Below are positions 17,328 through 26,369 of a stretch of DNA of 64,000 bases, one piece after another. The position numbers and the translations under genes were made by a program. The notes under the pieces were generated by a model. That model was not told the origin of the DNA, made no database searches, and worked only from the letters and a program-made list of their open reading frames with translations. The DNA comes from CALKXV01 sp965228905 (lineage in GTDB: Bacteria > Pseudomonadota > Alphaproteobacteria > Rhodobacterales > Rhodobacteraceae). The stretch spans positions 1,240,001 through 1,304,000 of the forward strand of contig CBDDII010000003.1 in assembly GCA_965228905.1 (NCBI GenBank), read 5' to 3'. How positions within the stretch are numbered: the stretch's first letter is position 1; each line of letters begins with the position of its first letter.

Positions 17328-18143
17328 ATGATGATGCAAAGACTAATCCAGTTCCTTGTGCCCGAAACTTCGCGGCAGGTTCTCTGGCAGTTCGTGATCT
17401 TCTGCGGGCTGGCGGTCGCACTTGACCTGTTCCGAAACGGCGGCTTCCCCTGGCAGGGCAGCACCGCCTTCGTTTCGATGGTGTTCGACAGTTCCTTCAC
17501 CGTTCTTCCCCTGGGCCTGCTTTATTCGGCGATTGCGCTGCATCATGTGACCGAGTTGGAGCGGCTTTATATTTCCGCCCGGTACGATCCGCTGTCCGGG
17601 GTTCTCAATCGCCAGACGTTTCTGCGCCGGGTCCGCCGGTCTCTCCAGCTTTCGCATCGCGGGATGCTGTTGGTGATCGACGCCGACTTCTTCAAGCGGG
17701 TGAACGATGACTTCGGTCACGCGACGGGGGATGAATGTATCAAGGCCATCGGTCACCGGCTGTCATGGCACCTGCGCGACAGCGACTTCGCCGGTCGGAT
17801 CGGGGGGGAGGAGTTCGCTGTCTTCCTGCCCGACGTGACGCAGGAACACGGCAGGCTTGTGGCCACGCGGCTGGGGATGCCCGTTTCATTCACCGGCGCG
17901 AACGGCGAACGAAATCTTTCGATCACGCTTTCCATCGGCGCGGTCTGGACCACGTCCGAAGAAAACGCCGACACCTTCCTCATGGAGGCCGACGAAGCGC
18001 TGTACCGCGCCAAGACAACCGGTCGGGCCCGGATCATCATTTCCGACGAGGATGAGCCGATCCTTCTGGGTCGGCTGAACGGTGTGAGTTGCCCGGACCA
18101 GCAGACGCGGCGGCGCGTCACCTCGCGTTCCGAGGTGGCTTAG
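17328..18143 (+). CDS. Membrane-anchored GGDEF diguanylate cyclase
   Basis: The 271-residue protein has two N-terminal hydrophobic segments (about 18-35 and 47-70) followed by a GGDEF domain that makes cyclic di-GMP. The active-site motif is GGEEF at 159-163, which is compatible with activity. An RxxD inhibitory site (150-153) lies five residues before it, so product inhibition is likely. The conserved DADFFKRVNDDFGHATGDE precedes it. Three consecutive ATG codons start at 17328, after CGAGAG. There is no EAL domain and no recognisable sensor beyond the short membrane part. It is convergent with rimM and divergent from livK. Confidence 0.92.
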   Translation: MMMQRLIQFLVPETSRQVLWQFVIFCGLAVALDLFRNGGFPWQGSTAFVSMVFDSSFTVLPLGLLYSAIALHHVTELERLYISARYDPLSGVLNRQTFLRRVRRSLQLSHRGMLLVIDADFFKRVNDDFGHATGDECIKAIGHRLSWHLRDSDFAGRIGGEEFAVFLPDVTQEHGRLVATRLGMPVSFTGANGERNLSITLSIGAVWTTSEENADTFLMEADEALYRAKTTGRARIIISDEDEPILLGRLNGVSCPDQQTRRRVTSRSEVA

Positions 18144-18153
18144 GGGCCTGACC

Positions 18154-18678
18154 CTAGCTTTTTTCGGACCCGTCGTTGAACAACCCGTCCGGCGGATCGG
18201 CGATGATCCTTCCGCTGGCCAGATCGACCGTTGGCACATTGGCCAGGGTGAAGGGCAAAAGCACGGGCTGTTTCTGACCCGGTGCCGCGACCTCCAACAG
18301 GTCGCCCGCCCCATGGTTCAGCACGGCCTTGACCCGACCAAGCGTTTCGCCGCCCGTGTCCATCACGCTGAGACCGATCAGGTCGGCATGATAGAATTCA
18401 TCGTCCGGCAGGTCGGGCAGGGCGTCGCGCGGCGCATAAAGCCGGGTGCCGCGAAGGGCATCGGCGTCTTCCTTGCGCGAAAGCCCCGACAGGCGCGCCG
18501 CGAAGCCGCCCTTGACGGGACGGGTCAGTTTCACGGTCCAGGATTGAGTTCCCTTTTCGTCGGAAAGAGGGCCGTAGGAGGCGATGTCCCCGGCTTCGGC
18601 GCAGAAACTTTTCAGCCGCACTTCGCCCTTGACGCCGAACGACCCGGCGATGGCACCGACGCAGACACGTTCGCTCAT
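18154..18678 (-). CDS. rimM: 16S rRNA processing protein RimM
   Basis: RimM helps mature the head of the 30S subunit and binds ribosomal protein S19. The 174-residue product has the N-terminal VCVGAIAGSFGVKGEVRLKSF and the PRC-barrel part with DDEFYHADLIGLSV and the LLPFTLANVPTVDL stretch. The ATG at 18678 follows GGGGGC and overlaps the stop of the small upstream ORF by four bases. It ends the leftward ffh-rpsP operon. trmD, its usual next gene, is missing here and found at 822 on the other strand. Confidence 0.95.
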   Translation of the reverse strand: MSERVCVGAIAGSFGVKGEVRLKSFCAEAGDIASYGPLSDEKGTQSWTVKLTRPVKGGFAARLSGLSRKEDADALRGTRLYAPRDALPDLPDDEFYHADLIGLSVMDTGGETLGRVKAVLNHGAGDLLEVAAPGQKQPVLLPFTLANVPTVDLASGRIIADPPDGLFNDGSEKS

Positions 18679-18836
18679 GGCAGCCCCCGGCAAAGACCGT
18701 CAGCGCCAGCCAGACCCCCGGCGTTCAGACAGCGGGAATCATGGGACGAGCGCGCCACATGAAGCCCCGCCCAGAACGCCGCAGCGACCAGGGCGAGGGT
18801 CATGAAACGCCGGAAAAGCCCGAAACCGGGAAGCAT
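18675..18836 (-). CDS. Small single-pass membrane protein between rpsP and rimM
   Basis: This is an open frame of 53 codons from ATG 18836 to a TGA that overlaps the rimM start (ATGA). The product begins MLPGFGLFRRFMTLALVAAAFWAGLHVAR and has one hydrophobic segment (about 12-28). It ends with a short soluble tail holding two cysteines (SRCLNAGG and DGLCRGLP). It starts 15 bases after the rpsP stop. The precise overlap, the membrane segment and the position inside a ribosomal operon argue that it is a real gene. From general knowledge, similar short ORFs occur at this place in other Rhodobacteraceae. Function unknown. Confidence 0.72.
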   Translation of the reverse strand: MLPGFGLFRRFMTLALVAAAFWAGLHVARSSHDSRCLNAGGLAGADGLCRGLP

Positions 18837-18851
18837 GGAAAGAGGGGCGGA

Positions 18852-19295
18852 TTACTCCGCCTTTTCCTCTTCTGCAGCCGCTTCTTCTGCCGGTGCTTCT
18901 TCCGCGGGAGCCTCTTCAGCAGGGGCTTCGGCTTCGGCCTTGGCGGCCTCTTCGGCTTCGGCGGCAGCAGCGGCCTTTTCGTCCAGACGTTCTTGCGCCT
19001 TCTTGCCGGGCTTGGCCTTCTCGGGGTTGTTCCGCTCGGTCTTTTCAAGGGTGCCGGCAGCTTCGAGGAAACGCGCGATCCGGTCGGTCGGCTTTGCGCC
19101 CTGGTCCAGCCAGTACTGGATGCGCTCCATGTTCATCTTGATGCGCTCTTCGCTGTCTTTCGGCAAAAGCGGGTTGTAGGTGCCCAGCTTTTCGATGAAG
19201 CGACCGTCGCGCGGCATCCGGCTGTCGGCGGCAACGATGCGATAGAAGGGACGTTTCTTCGAGCCACCGCGGGCAAGGCGAATTTTCATAGCCAT
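18852..19295 (-). CDS. rpsP: 30S ribosomal protein S16 with acidic C-terminal extension
   Basis: This small-subunit protein has the full S16 core in its first 80-odd residues (MKIRLARGGSKKRPFYRIV, RDGRFIEKLGTYNP, ERIQYWLDQGAKPTDRI). The product is 147 residues, whereas bacterial S16 is usually about 80-130. The extra C-terminus is lysine-rich and then a run of Ala/Glu repeats (EEAPAEEAPAEEAAAEEE), encoded by a near-repetitive tract at about 18858-18980. The ATG at 19295 follows AAGGATCA. It lies in the ffh-GNAT-chorismate mutase-rpsP-small ORF-rimM operon. Confidence 0.96.
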   Translation of the reverse strand: MAMKIRLARGGSKKRPFYRIVAADSRMPRDGRFIEKLGTYNPLLPKDSEERIKMNMERIQYWLDQGAKPTDRIARFLEAAGTLEKTERNNPEKAKPGKKAQERLDEKAAAAAEAEEAAKAEAEAPAEEAPAEEAPAEEAAAEEEKAE

Positions 19296-19313
19296 GGTAT
19301 TGATCCTTTTAGG

Positions 19314-19610
19314 TTATTTCTGATGTTGCTTGTGATGTTGGATGACTTCCTGAATGATGAAGTTCAGGAATTTCTTGGCGAACTCGGGGTCGAGATCGGC
19401 GTCTTTGGCCAGCTGTTCCAGCCGGGCAATCTGGGTTGCCTCGCGCGTTTTGTCGGAGGCGGGAAGATCGTGGTCGGCCTTGAGCCTGCCCACGGCCTGG
19501 GTGTGGGCAAAACGTTCGGCCAGCGTATAGACAAGGACGGCATCCAGCCGGTCGATGCTTTCCCGGTGGCCCGCCAGAAGTTCGGCGGCACGGGTCACGG
19601 CGTCGGTCAT
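19314..19610 (-). CDS. Chorismate mutase, AroQ type
   Basis: This 98-residue all-helical chorismate mutase domain converts chorismate to prephenate in phenylalanine and tyrosine synthesis. It shows the AroQ pattern: SIDRLDAVLVYTLAERFAHTQAVGRLKADHDLP, in which Arg and Lys line the active site, and later REATQIARLEQLAK. It starts at ATG 19610, overlapping the stop of the GNAT gene by four bases, with GGAG upstream. Fusion partners such as prephenate dehydratase are absent, so it is a monofunctional enzyme. Its place between ffh and rpsP is, to my knowledge, common in this order. Confidence 0.88.
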   Translation of the reverse strand: MTDAVTRAAELLAGHRESIDRLDAVLVYTLAERFAHTQAVGRLKADHDLPASDKTREATQIARLEQLAKDADLDPEFAKKFLNFIIQEVIQHHKQHQK

Positions 19611-20155
19611 TGCAAAATCTCCGGGGCAGGATGGCGATAGACCAGGGCGTCGGGGGCTTCCGGATCTTTGCGGGTGGGCGGTGTGGCATCCCGATCGAGC
19701 CTTGCGCCAAGCCGTTCGGCCAGCGCGATCGAGCGGGCATTGGCGGGGTCGATGTAGCTGACCACCGTGTTCCAGCCGAGCGGGCCGAAGGCATGGGCGA
19801 CAACGGCTTCGGCGGCTTCGCGGGCGAAACCCTGGCCCTCGCAATCGGGGTCGGTCATCAGCCAGCCGACCTCTTTTTCCGGCCAGCCAAGCGGATACCA
19901 GTGGCCAACCAGCCCGATGGCACGGTCGTCGCCGTTCCGCGTGACGGTGAACATACCAAAACCATGGACGGCCCAGTGACCGATTTCGGTACAGAAAAAA
20001 TTCCACGCCATGCGCGGCATCATCGGCCCGCCGACAAACTGCGCCCGCTCGGTGCCATAGAAGGCCACGAAACCCTCGGCATCCCGGGGCTGAGGGGCAC
20101 GGAGCGTCAGGCGCTCGGTCTCAATGACCGGGGTATCGGCGAGGTGGGGCGTCAC
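19607..20155 (-). CDS. GNAT family N-acetyltransferase
   Basis: This 182-residue acetyltransferase of the RimJ/RimL-like GNAT group has the N-terminal ETERLTLRAPQPRDAEGF. The acetyl-CoA region is EVGWLMTDPDCEGQGFAREAAEAV, and the later motif is NARSIALAERLGARL. It may acetylate a ribosomal protein N-terminus or another amine, but the substrate is unknown. The GTG start at 20155 overlaps the ffh stop (GTGA), and its own stop overlaps the chorismate mutase start, so it is fully embedded in the operon. Confidence 0.9.
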   Translation of the reverse strand: MTPHLADTPVIETERLTLRAPQPRDAEGFVAFYGTERAQFVGGPMMPRMAWNFFCTEIGHWAVHGFGMFTVTRNGDDRAIGLVGHWYPLGWPEKEVGWLMTDPDCEGQGFAREAAEAVVAHAFGPLGWNTVVSYIDPANARSIALAERLGARLDRDATPPTRKDPEAPDALVYRHPAPEILQ

Positions 20156-21645
20156 TTCTTCTTCCCAAATCCCGAAAGACCAGGGGGCAGGGCGCCGCCG
20201 CCAAGGCCGGGAAGCCCGCCGCCGGGCATTGCGCCCATCTGTTTCTGTGCCGCTTCGATTTCCGCCTGCGAGGGCATTCCGCCGGGCATACCACCCTTGC
20301 CGCCGAACATGCCGCCCAACTGGCGCATCATGCCCTTCTTGCCCATCTTGCCGACCTTTTTCATCATGTCGGACATCTGGCGGTGCATCTTCAACAGCTT
20401 GTTGAGGTCGGACACTTCGAGCCCCGAACCGGCGGCGATGCGTTTCTTGCGGCTGGCCTGAAGAAGGGCGGGATTGGCGCGTTCGCGCTTGGTCATCGAG
20501 TTGATGAGCGCGATCTGCTGGGAAAAGACTTTTTCGTCGAAGCCGGATTTTTCGATCTGGGCTTTCATCTTACCCATGCCGGGCATCATCCCCATGATGC
20601 CTTCCATGCCGCCCATCTTCTGCATCTGTTCCAACTGCTGGCGCATGTCGTTCATGTTGAACTGGCCCTTCTGGAACCGTTTCATCATGCGCTCGGCCTG
20701 TTCGGCCTCGAGCGTCTCCTGCGCCTTTTCGACAAGGGCAACGATGTCGCCCATGCCAAGGATGCGACCTGCGATGCGGTCGGGTTCGAAGGTTTCGATG
20801 GCGTCCATCTTTTCGCCAAGGCCGACGAAGCGGATGGGTTTGCCGGTGATGGCGCGCATGGAAAGCGCCGCACCGCCGCGCCCGTCGCCGTCCATCCGGG
20901 TGAGGACAACGCCGGAGACACCGATCTTGTCGTCGAATTCGGTAGCGACATTGACGGCGTCCTGGCCGGTCAGGCCGTCGACCACCAGAAGGGTTTCGCG
21001 GGGGTTGGCCACGTCACGAACAGCGGCGGCCTGTGCGATCAGTTCGGCGTCGATGTGCAGGCGGCCGGCGGTGTCGAGCATATAGACGTCGTAACCGCCA
21101 AGTGTGGCCTGCTGCTTGGCACGTTTGGCGATGGCAACCGGATCCTCGCCCTTGACGATCGGCAGGGTATCGACGCCGATCTGGGTGCCGAGGATGGCGA
21201 GCTGTTCCATTGCTGCGGGGCGGTTGGTGTCGAGCGAGGCCATCAGCACGCGCTTGCCTTCGCGGTCTTTCAGCCGCTTGGCGAGTTTGGCGGTGGTGGT
21301 GGTCTTGCCCGAGCCTTGCAAGCCGACCATCAGGATCGGGGCAGGCGGGTTGTCGATCTTCAACTGGCCCGGATCGCTGTCGCCGGTCAGGACGTGGACC
21401 AGTTCGTCATGGACGATCTTGACCACCTGCTGGCCCGGCGTGACGGATTTGGTGACGGCCTGGCCGGTCGCCTTGTCCTGCACGGCTTTGACGAAATCGC
21501 GGGCGACGGGCAGGGAGACGTCAGCTTCCAGCAGGGCGACGCGCACTTCGCGCAGGGCGGTTTTCACGTCGTCTTCGGACAGCGCACCCTGTTTGGTCAG
21601 CCGGTCGAAAACACCGGAGAGGCGTTCTGAAAGATTTTCAAACAT
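20152..21645 (-). CDS. ffh: Signal recognition particle GTPase Ffh
   Basis: Ffh binds signal peptides and 4.5S RNA and directs ribosomes to the membrane with FtsY. The 497-residue protein has the N domain, then the G domain with GLQGSGKTTTTAKLA, DTAGRLHID and TRMDGDGRGGAAL. The methionine-rich M domain includes MMKRFQKGQFNMNDM and MMGMMPGMGKMK-like stretches. The tail is glycine- and methionine-rich. ATG 21645 is used; an in-frame ATG 39 bases upstream is less likely by family length. No 4.5S RNA gene was found in the window. Confidence 0.97.
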   Translation of the reverse strand: MFENLSERLSGVFDRLTKQGALSEDDVKTALREVRVALLEADVSLPVARDFVKAVQDKATGQAVTKSVTPGQQVVKIVHDELVHVLTGDSDPGQLKIDNPPAPILMVGLQGSGKTTTTAKLAKRLKDREGKRVLMASLDTNRPAAMEQLAILGTQIGVDTLPIVKGEDPVAIAKRAKQQATLGGYDVYMLDTAGRLHIDAELIAQAAAVRDVANPRETLLVVDGLTGQDAVNVATEFDDKIGVSGVVLTRMDGDGRGGAALSMRAITGKPIRFVGLGEKMDAIETFEPDRIAGRILGMGDIVALVEKAQETLEAEQAERMMKRFQKGQFNMNDMRQQLEQMQKMGGMEGIMGMMPGMGKMKAQIEKSGFDEKVFSQQIALINSMTKRERANPALLQASRKKRIAAGSGLEVSDLNKLLKMHRQMSDMMKKVGKMGKKGMMRQLGGMFGGKGGMPGGMPSQAEIEAAQKQMGAMPGGGLPGLGGGALPPGLSGFGKKK

Positions 21646-21949
21646 CGCATCGGCCCTTTCGCCCGTTGATCCAAGGGTCGACATAAGCACCGACCCGCTA
21701 AACGCCAAACGCCCCCATGGGCGCAACGCGCTGATGGGGGGCGATCCCGAACCTGCCGGGACCGGGAGATTTCAAGGCTCCCGGAAGCTGGGCGGGGGAT
21801 AGGCTGTTGGCTCGCCTCTGTCAACCTTTCGTGGTTTCGGGGCCTCGCGGCGGCTCAGTGGCGGCTATCGGGCGGCGGACGTCGGATTGACCGCTTGCAC
21901 TCCCCCGTACTTCGGGTCCTAATGGCCGGGCCGACGAAAGGGGCATCCA
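21646..21949. other. Intergenic region between divergent ffh and EamA transporter
   Basis: The 304 bases between two divergent genes hold no convincing gene or RNA. There are short G+C-rich inverted repeats around the CGCCCCCATGGGCG stretch (about 21709-21722) and around 21757-21785 (CCGGGA/TCCCGG). Promoters for both directions must lie here, but no pair of boxes is good enough to name. Confidence 0.4.
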
Positions 21950-22873
21950 TTGACATCCGTTACAGAACAGACCGCGCCTGCGCGTCGGGTCCAGAATGCC
22001 GCCGGGCTGCTGCTGATGGGGTTGGGGATGTTCCTGTTCGCGGCCGTCGATGCCGCAGCCAAGCTTTTGACGGCGGATCTGCACCCGATGCAAATCGTCT
22101 GGACGCGGCAGTTGGGCCTTTTGGCCGTTGCACTGGTCCTGCTTGGCCTGCACGGACCGAAGCTGTTTCGCACGACACATCTGAACCTTCAGATCGCGCG
22201 TGGCGTTGCAGCGGCCTGTTCGGCGACGCTGTTCATCTTTGCCCTGCGCCATGTCGCCCTTGCGGACGCGGTCGCCATCAGTTTCGTCGCCCCCTTCATG
22301 GTAACCTTGATGGGCGCGCTCATCCTGCGCGAACCGGTTGGAATCAGGCGCTGGATCGCCGTGGTTCTGGGGTTCATCGGAACGCTGATCATCCTCAGAC
22401 CCGGGGTAGGCGTCATCCATCCGGCGGCCGGCCTCGTCATCATGGCGGCGTTCTTTTTCGCCTGCCGTCAGATCATCAGCCGCGCGACATCCGACACCGA
22501 CAAGACCGGCACGACGATCGTTTACACGGCGCTTGTGGGCAGCGCGGTTTTGTCACTTCCCTTGCCCTGGATCTGGGTCACGCCCGAGCCATGGGCAATC
22601 GCCCTGCTGATCGGAATGGCGGCCCTTGCCGCTGCGGGCGAGATCCTTGTCATCAAGGCGCTGGAGGTGGGGATGGCCGTGGTGATCACGCCGATCCACT
22701 ATACGCTGATCCTTTGGGGCACGTTTTATGGCTGGCTGATCTTCAACGAATTGCCCGACCTTTGGACATGGGTCGGGGCGGCGATCATCGTGGCGACCGG
22801 GCTTTACACGCTTCGGCGTGAGTACCTTGTCAGCCGGGCAAGGCGCGAGGGCCGGATCACTCCAGCCGCGTAA
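21950..22873 (+). CDS. EamA/DMT-superfamily transporter
   Basis: This 307-residue inner-membrane protein is made of two EamA halves with about ten membrane segments. Typical stretches are GVAAACSATLFIFALRHVALADAVAISFVAPF and the repeat-like GMAVVITPIHYTLILWGTFYGWLIFNE. The family exports or imports metabolites such as amino acids, purines or S-adenosylmethionine; the substrate here is unknown. The TTG start at 21950 follows GAAAGGGG. Its last 17 bases overlap the 3' end of the convergent TraB/GumN gene. Confidence 0.88.
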   Translation: MTSVTEQTAPARRVQNAAGLLLMGLGMFLFAAVDAAAKLLTADLHPMQIVWTRQLGLLAVALVLLGLHGPKLFRTTHLNLQIARGVAAACSATLFIFALRHVALADAVAISFVAPFMVTLMGALILREPVGIRRWIAVVLGFIGTLIILRPGVGVIHPAAGLVIMAAFFFACRQIISRATSDTDKTGTTIVYTALVGSAVLSLPLPWIWVTPEPWAIALLIGMAALAAAGEILVIKALEVGMAVVITPIHYTLILWGTFYGWLIFNELPDLWTWVGAAIIVATGLYTLRREYLVSRARREGRITPAA

Positions 22874-23837
22874 GGTCGTAGCCTGCCCGTTCCAACGCCC
22901 GCAACACGCCGCTTTCCCCGGAAAGATGCGCAGCACCCACGGCCAGCACCGCATCCTTGCCCTGAACAAGGCTTGCGATCTTCGGTTCCCAATCGGCATT
23001 GCGTCCGATCAGAAGCGACTGGTTGACCTCTTCGTAAAGCGCGGCACCGTCTTCGATCCCCGATTGTTCGACAAGGATACGCCCGTATTCCCAGATCTCG
23101 CGCGTGCGCCCGTCAAAATAGGCCTCGATCAGGGTCGACGTCGTGGCGTCGCCCTGAAGCTGGGTTTCCAGCGTGACGCGCAGACCGTCGAGTTGTTTTT
23201 CCATCGGTTCATCGGAAAAGAGCCGCAACACCGCCTCGGTATCGTCAAGGGTGGCGACTGTGGTGCCCTGACCCGTTGCGATCTGTTCAAGCTGGCGGTC
23301 CAGCCCCTTGTCGCCCGATTGCAGGGCGGTGATCGCACAGGGCGGGATGGCCAGCGTCATCGACAGATACCAGGGCTGGAATTGTGCCGCCATGAAGGGC
23401 GGAATGCCCATGCTGCCCAGCCGGTCCGACACTCGCGCCCAATCGTCTTCGCCCAGTAGGTCGATCATGGAAGGACCTTCTGTGATGAAGAACATGCCGG
23501 GTTTTTCGGCCACCAGCCGCTGGATGCCTTCTTCGTCGCTGGCCGAAGATTCGATGATCAGGAGATCGGCGCTTTCCAGCGCGGGCCGCACGGCCTCCAC
23601 AAGCGGGGAAAGGCGCGGGTCGGGGATATGAATGGTGCCGACAACGGTGACGGTAGAGCCGTCTTTCGTCGCGCGCCACAGGTTGCCCTCGGGGTAGGGG
23701 TGCGGCGCGACAAGGGCGTCGAGGCGTGCGCGATCCTCCGCTGAGATGGTATCAATGAGGTCTTCGGTGCCGCAGGTCTGAGCGAAGACCTGAACGGGCA
23801 ACAGGAGTGTGGCGAGAAGTGAGAAAACGCGGATCAT
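22857..23837 (-). CDS. TraB/GumN family exported protein
   Basis: This 326-residue protein has a signal peptide (MIRVFSLLATLLLPVQVFAQ). The TraB/GumN signatures are VGTIHIPDPRLSPL with the conserved GTxH early in the mature protein, and AVGAAHLSGESGVLRAL near the C-terminus with GAxHL. These histidine-containing motifs suggest a metal-dependent hydrolase, as shown for the related TIKI proteases, but no substrate is known. The ATG at 23837 follows GAGGCAGAGC. The gene diverges from groESL. Confidence 0.87.
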   Translation of the reverse strand: MIRVFSLLATLLLPVQVFAQTCGTEDLIDTISAEDRARLDALVAPHPYPEGNLWRATKDGSTVTVVGTIHIPDPRLSPLVEAVRPALESADLLIIESSASDEEGIQRLVAEKPGMFFITEGPSMIDLLGEDDWARVSDRLGSMGIPPFMAAQFQPWYLSMTLAIPPCAITALQSGDKGLDRQLEQIATGQGTTVATLDDTEAVLRLFSDEPMEKQLDGLRVTLETQLQGDATTSTLIEAYFDGRTREIWEYGRILVEQSGIEDGAALYEEVNQSLLIGRNADWEPKIASLVQGKDAVLAVGAAHLSGESGVLRALERAGYDLTRLE

Positions 23838-23940
23838 GCTCTGCCTCGTCTGGTTTTCTACATATTGACGGGGTTTCGCGGCATAAAAAAGGCCATCCGA
23901 GGCAAGGGGAATTCTTTGGGAAAAATTTGCCCCGCGGCTG

Positions 23941-23969
23941 TTGACAGAAGCGTGAGGCTTTCTTATTTC
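23941..23969 (+). promoter_or_regulatory. Predicted groESL promoter
   Basis: TTGACA (23941-23946) and TATTTC (23964-23969) are 17 bases apart. The sequence CTTATTT across the second box also fits the alphaproteobacterial RpoH pattern, so both the vegetative and heat-shock factors might read it. The CIRCE operator follows after seven bases. Confidence 0.6.
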
Positions 23970-23976
23970 CGGCCCG

Positions 23977-24003
23977 TTAGCACTCACCCGAGTTGAGTGC
24001 TAA
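23977..24003 (+). promoter_or_regulatory. CIRCE operator (HrcA binding site)
   Basis: A perfect inverted repeat TTAGCACTC, nine-base spacer, GAGTGCTAA lies 33 bases before groES. This is the exact CIRCE consensus bound by the repressor HrcA. hrcA itself is not in the window. Confidence 0.95.
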
Positions 24004-24036
24004 CGCCAGGGAAAACTGAACTGAGGACCATTCAAA

Positions 24037-24324
24037 ATGGCATTCACTCCGCTTCATGACCGCGTTGTTGTCCGTCGCCTCGAGAGCGACGAGAAAACCG
24101 CAGGCGGTCTGATCATCCCCGACAACGCCAAGGAAAAACCCGCTGAAGGCAAAGTCGTTGCCGTTGGCGCAGGTGCCAAGGACGAAGATGGCGAGCGTAT
24201 CGCGATGGACGTCAAGAAGGGCGACAAGATCCTGTTCGGCAAATGGTCGGGCACCGAGATCACGCTCGACGGCGAAGAACTGTTGATCATGAAAGAAAGC
24301 GACATCCTGGGCATCATCGCCTGA
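24037..24324 (+). CDS. groES: Co-chaperonin GroES
   Basis: This 95-residue heptameric lid of the GroEL chamber has the N-terminal PLHDRVVVRRLESDEKTAGG with the mobile loop (about 17-34) and the C-terminal EELLIMKESDILGII. It is the first gene of the heat-shock operon, preceded by a CIRCE element. groEL follows after 41 bases with its own AAGGAG. Confidence 0.98.
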   Translation: MAFTPLHDRVVVRRLESDEKTAGGLIIPDNAKEKPAEGKVVAVGAGAKDEDGERIAMDVKKGDKILFGKWSGTEITLDGEELLIMKESDILGIIA

Positions 24325-24365
24325 TCTCGCTTCAACCGGAAATCTAAAGTCAAGGAGTAGCAAAC

Positions 24366-26006
<1,641 letters not shown>

Positions 26007-26028
26007 AGCCGCACTATAAGAACTGGAA

Positions 26029-26054
26029 AGGGCGTCCGGTTGGGCGCCCTTTTT
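26029..26054 (+). terminator. Rho-independent terminator after groEL
   Basis: AGGGCG pairs with CGCCCT, extended inward by CC and GG, with a small loop and a run of five T residues. It ends the groESL transcript. Confidence 0.85.
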
Positions 26055-26086
26055 CGTTGGATCTCGGTTCAAGGTTTCCGGGGCTG

Positions 26087-26131
26087 AGAAATCTTCAAAA
26101 GATTTCTGCCCGCTTTCTTTTCAAGAAAGCG
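26087..26131. repeat. Two adjacent 9-bp hairpins with three-base loops
   Basis: AGAAATCTT/AAGATTTCT (loop CAA, 26087-26107) and CGCTTTCTT/AAGAAAGCG (loop TTC, 26111-26131) lie back to back between the groEL terminator and the stop of the convergent DUF1150 gene. The same geometry occurs after gap at 47280-47324. They probably act as bidirectional terminators or 3'-end stabilisers. Confidence 0.65.
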
Positions 26132-26137
26132 AAGCCG

Positions 26138-26365
26138 TCAATGCACGTTCACCGGCGCAAAATCATTCTGCCGGGCCAGCGCAAAGGCCAGTTTCCTGTC
26201 ACGCACGAGGGCCAGACGTTCGCCATCCGAGGAATGCACGGCATAGATCCAGCGTTTGCCGCCCGCCTGCTCGCGCATCTTTTCGGGCAGTTCGGCGACA
26301 TCGACGGGCCGCACGTAGACCAGGCGATCTTCGTTCAAGTTTTTGAAATTGAACGGCGTATCCAT
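26138..26365 (-). CDS. DUF1150 family protein
   Basis: This 75-residue cytoplasmic protein has DRLVYVRPVDVAELPEKMREQAGGKRWIYAVHSSDGERLALVRDRKLAFALAR-type sequence (short pieces: VYVRPVDVAELP, WIYAVHSSDGE), which is the DUF1150 pattern. This small alphaproteobacterial family is typically placed directly after an Hsp20 gene, as here, where only four bases separate the two. A helper role in the small heat-shock response is inferred from position; no activity is known. The start ATG follows AAAGGGTAAGG. Confidence 0.85.
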   Translation of the reverse strand: MDTPFNFKNLNEDRLVYVRPVDVAELPEKMREQAGGKRWIYAVHSSDGERLALVRDRKLAFALARQNDFAPVNVH

Positions 26366-26369
26366 TGCC

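Noticed and set aside
18858..18980. Repetitive tract as a possible CRISPR or tandem repeat array
   Set aside because: It codes for the Ala/Glu-rich tail of S16 in frame; units are short and there are no spacers.
20383..21630. A 415-codon plus-strand frame over ffh, and similar long frames over livK, the CHASE kinase and the Mo hydroxylase
   Set aside because: All are antisense shadows in G+C-rich coding DNA, rich in His, Gln and Arg, with no recognisable motif.
21646..21949. Possible 4.5S RNA or other RNA gene next to ffh
   Set aside because: The conserved GGTCAGGTCCGGAAGGAAGCAG-like core of SRP RNA is not present, and no other RNA fold was convincing.
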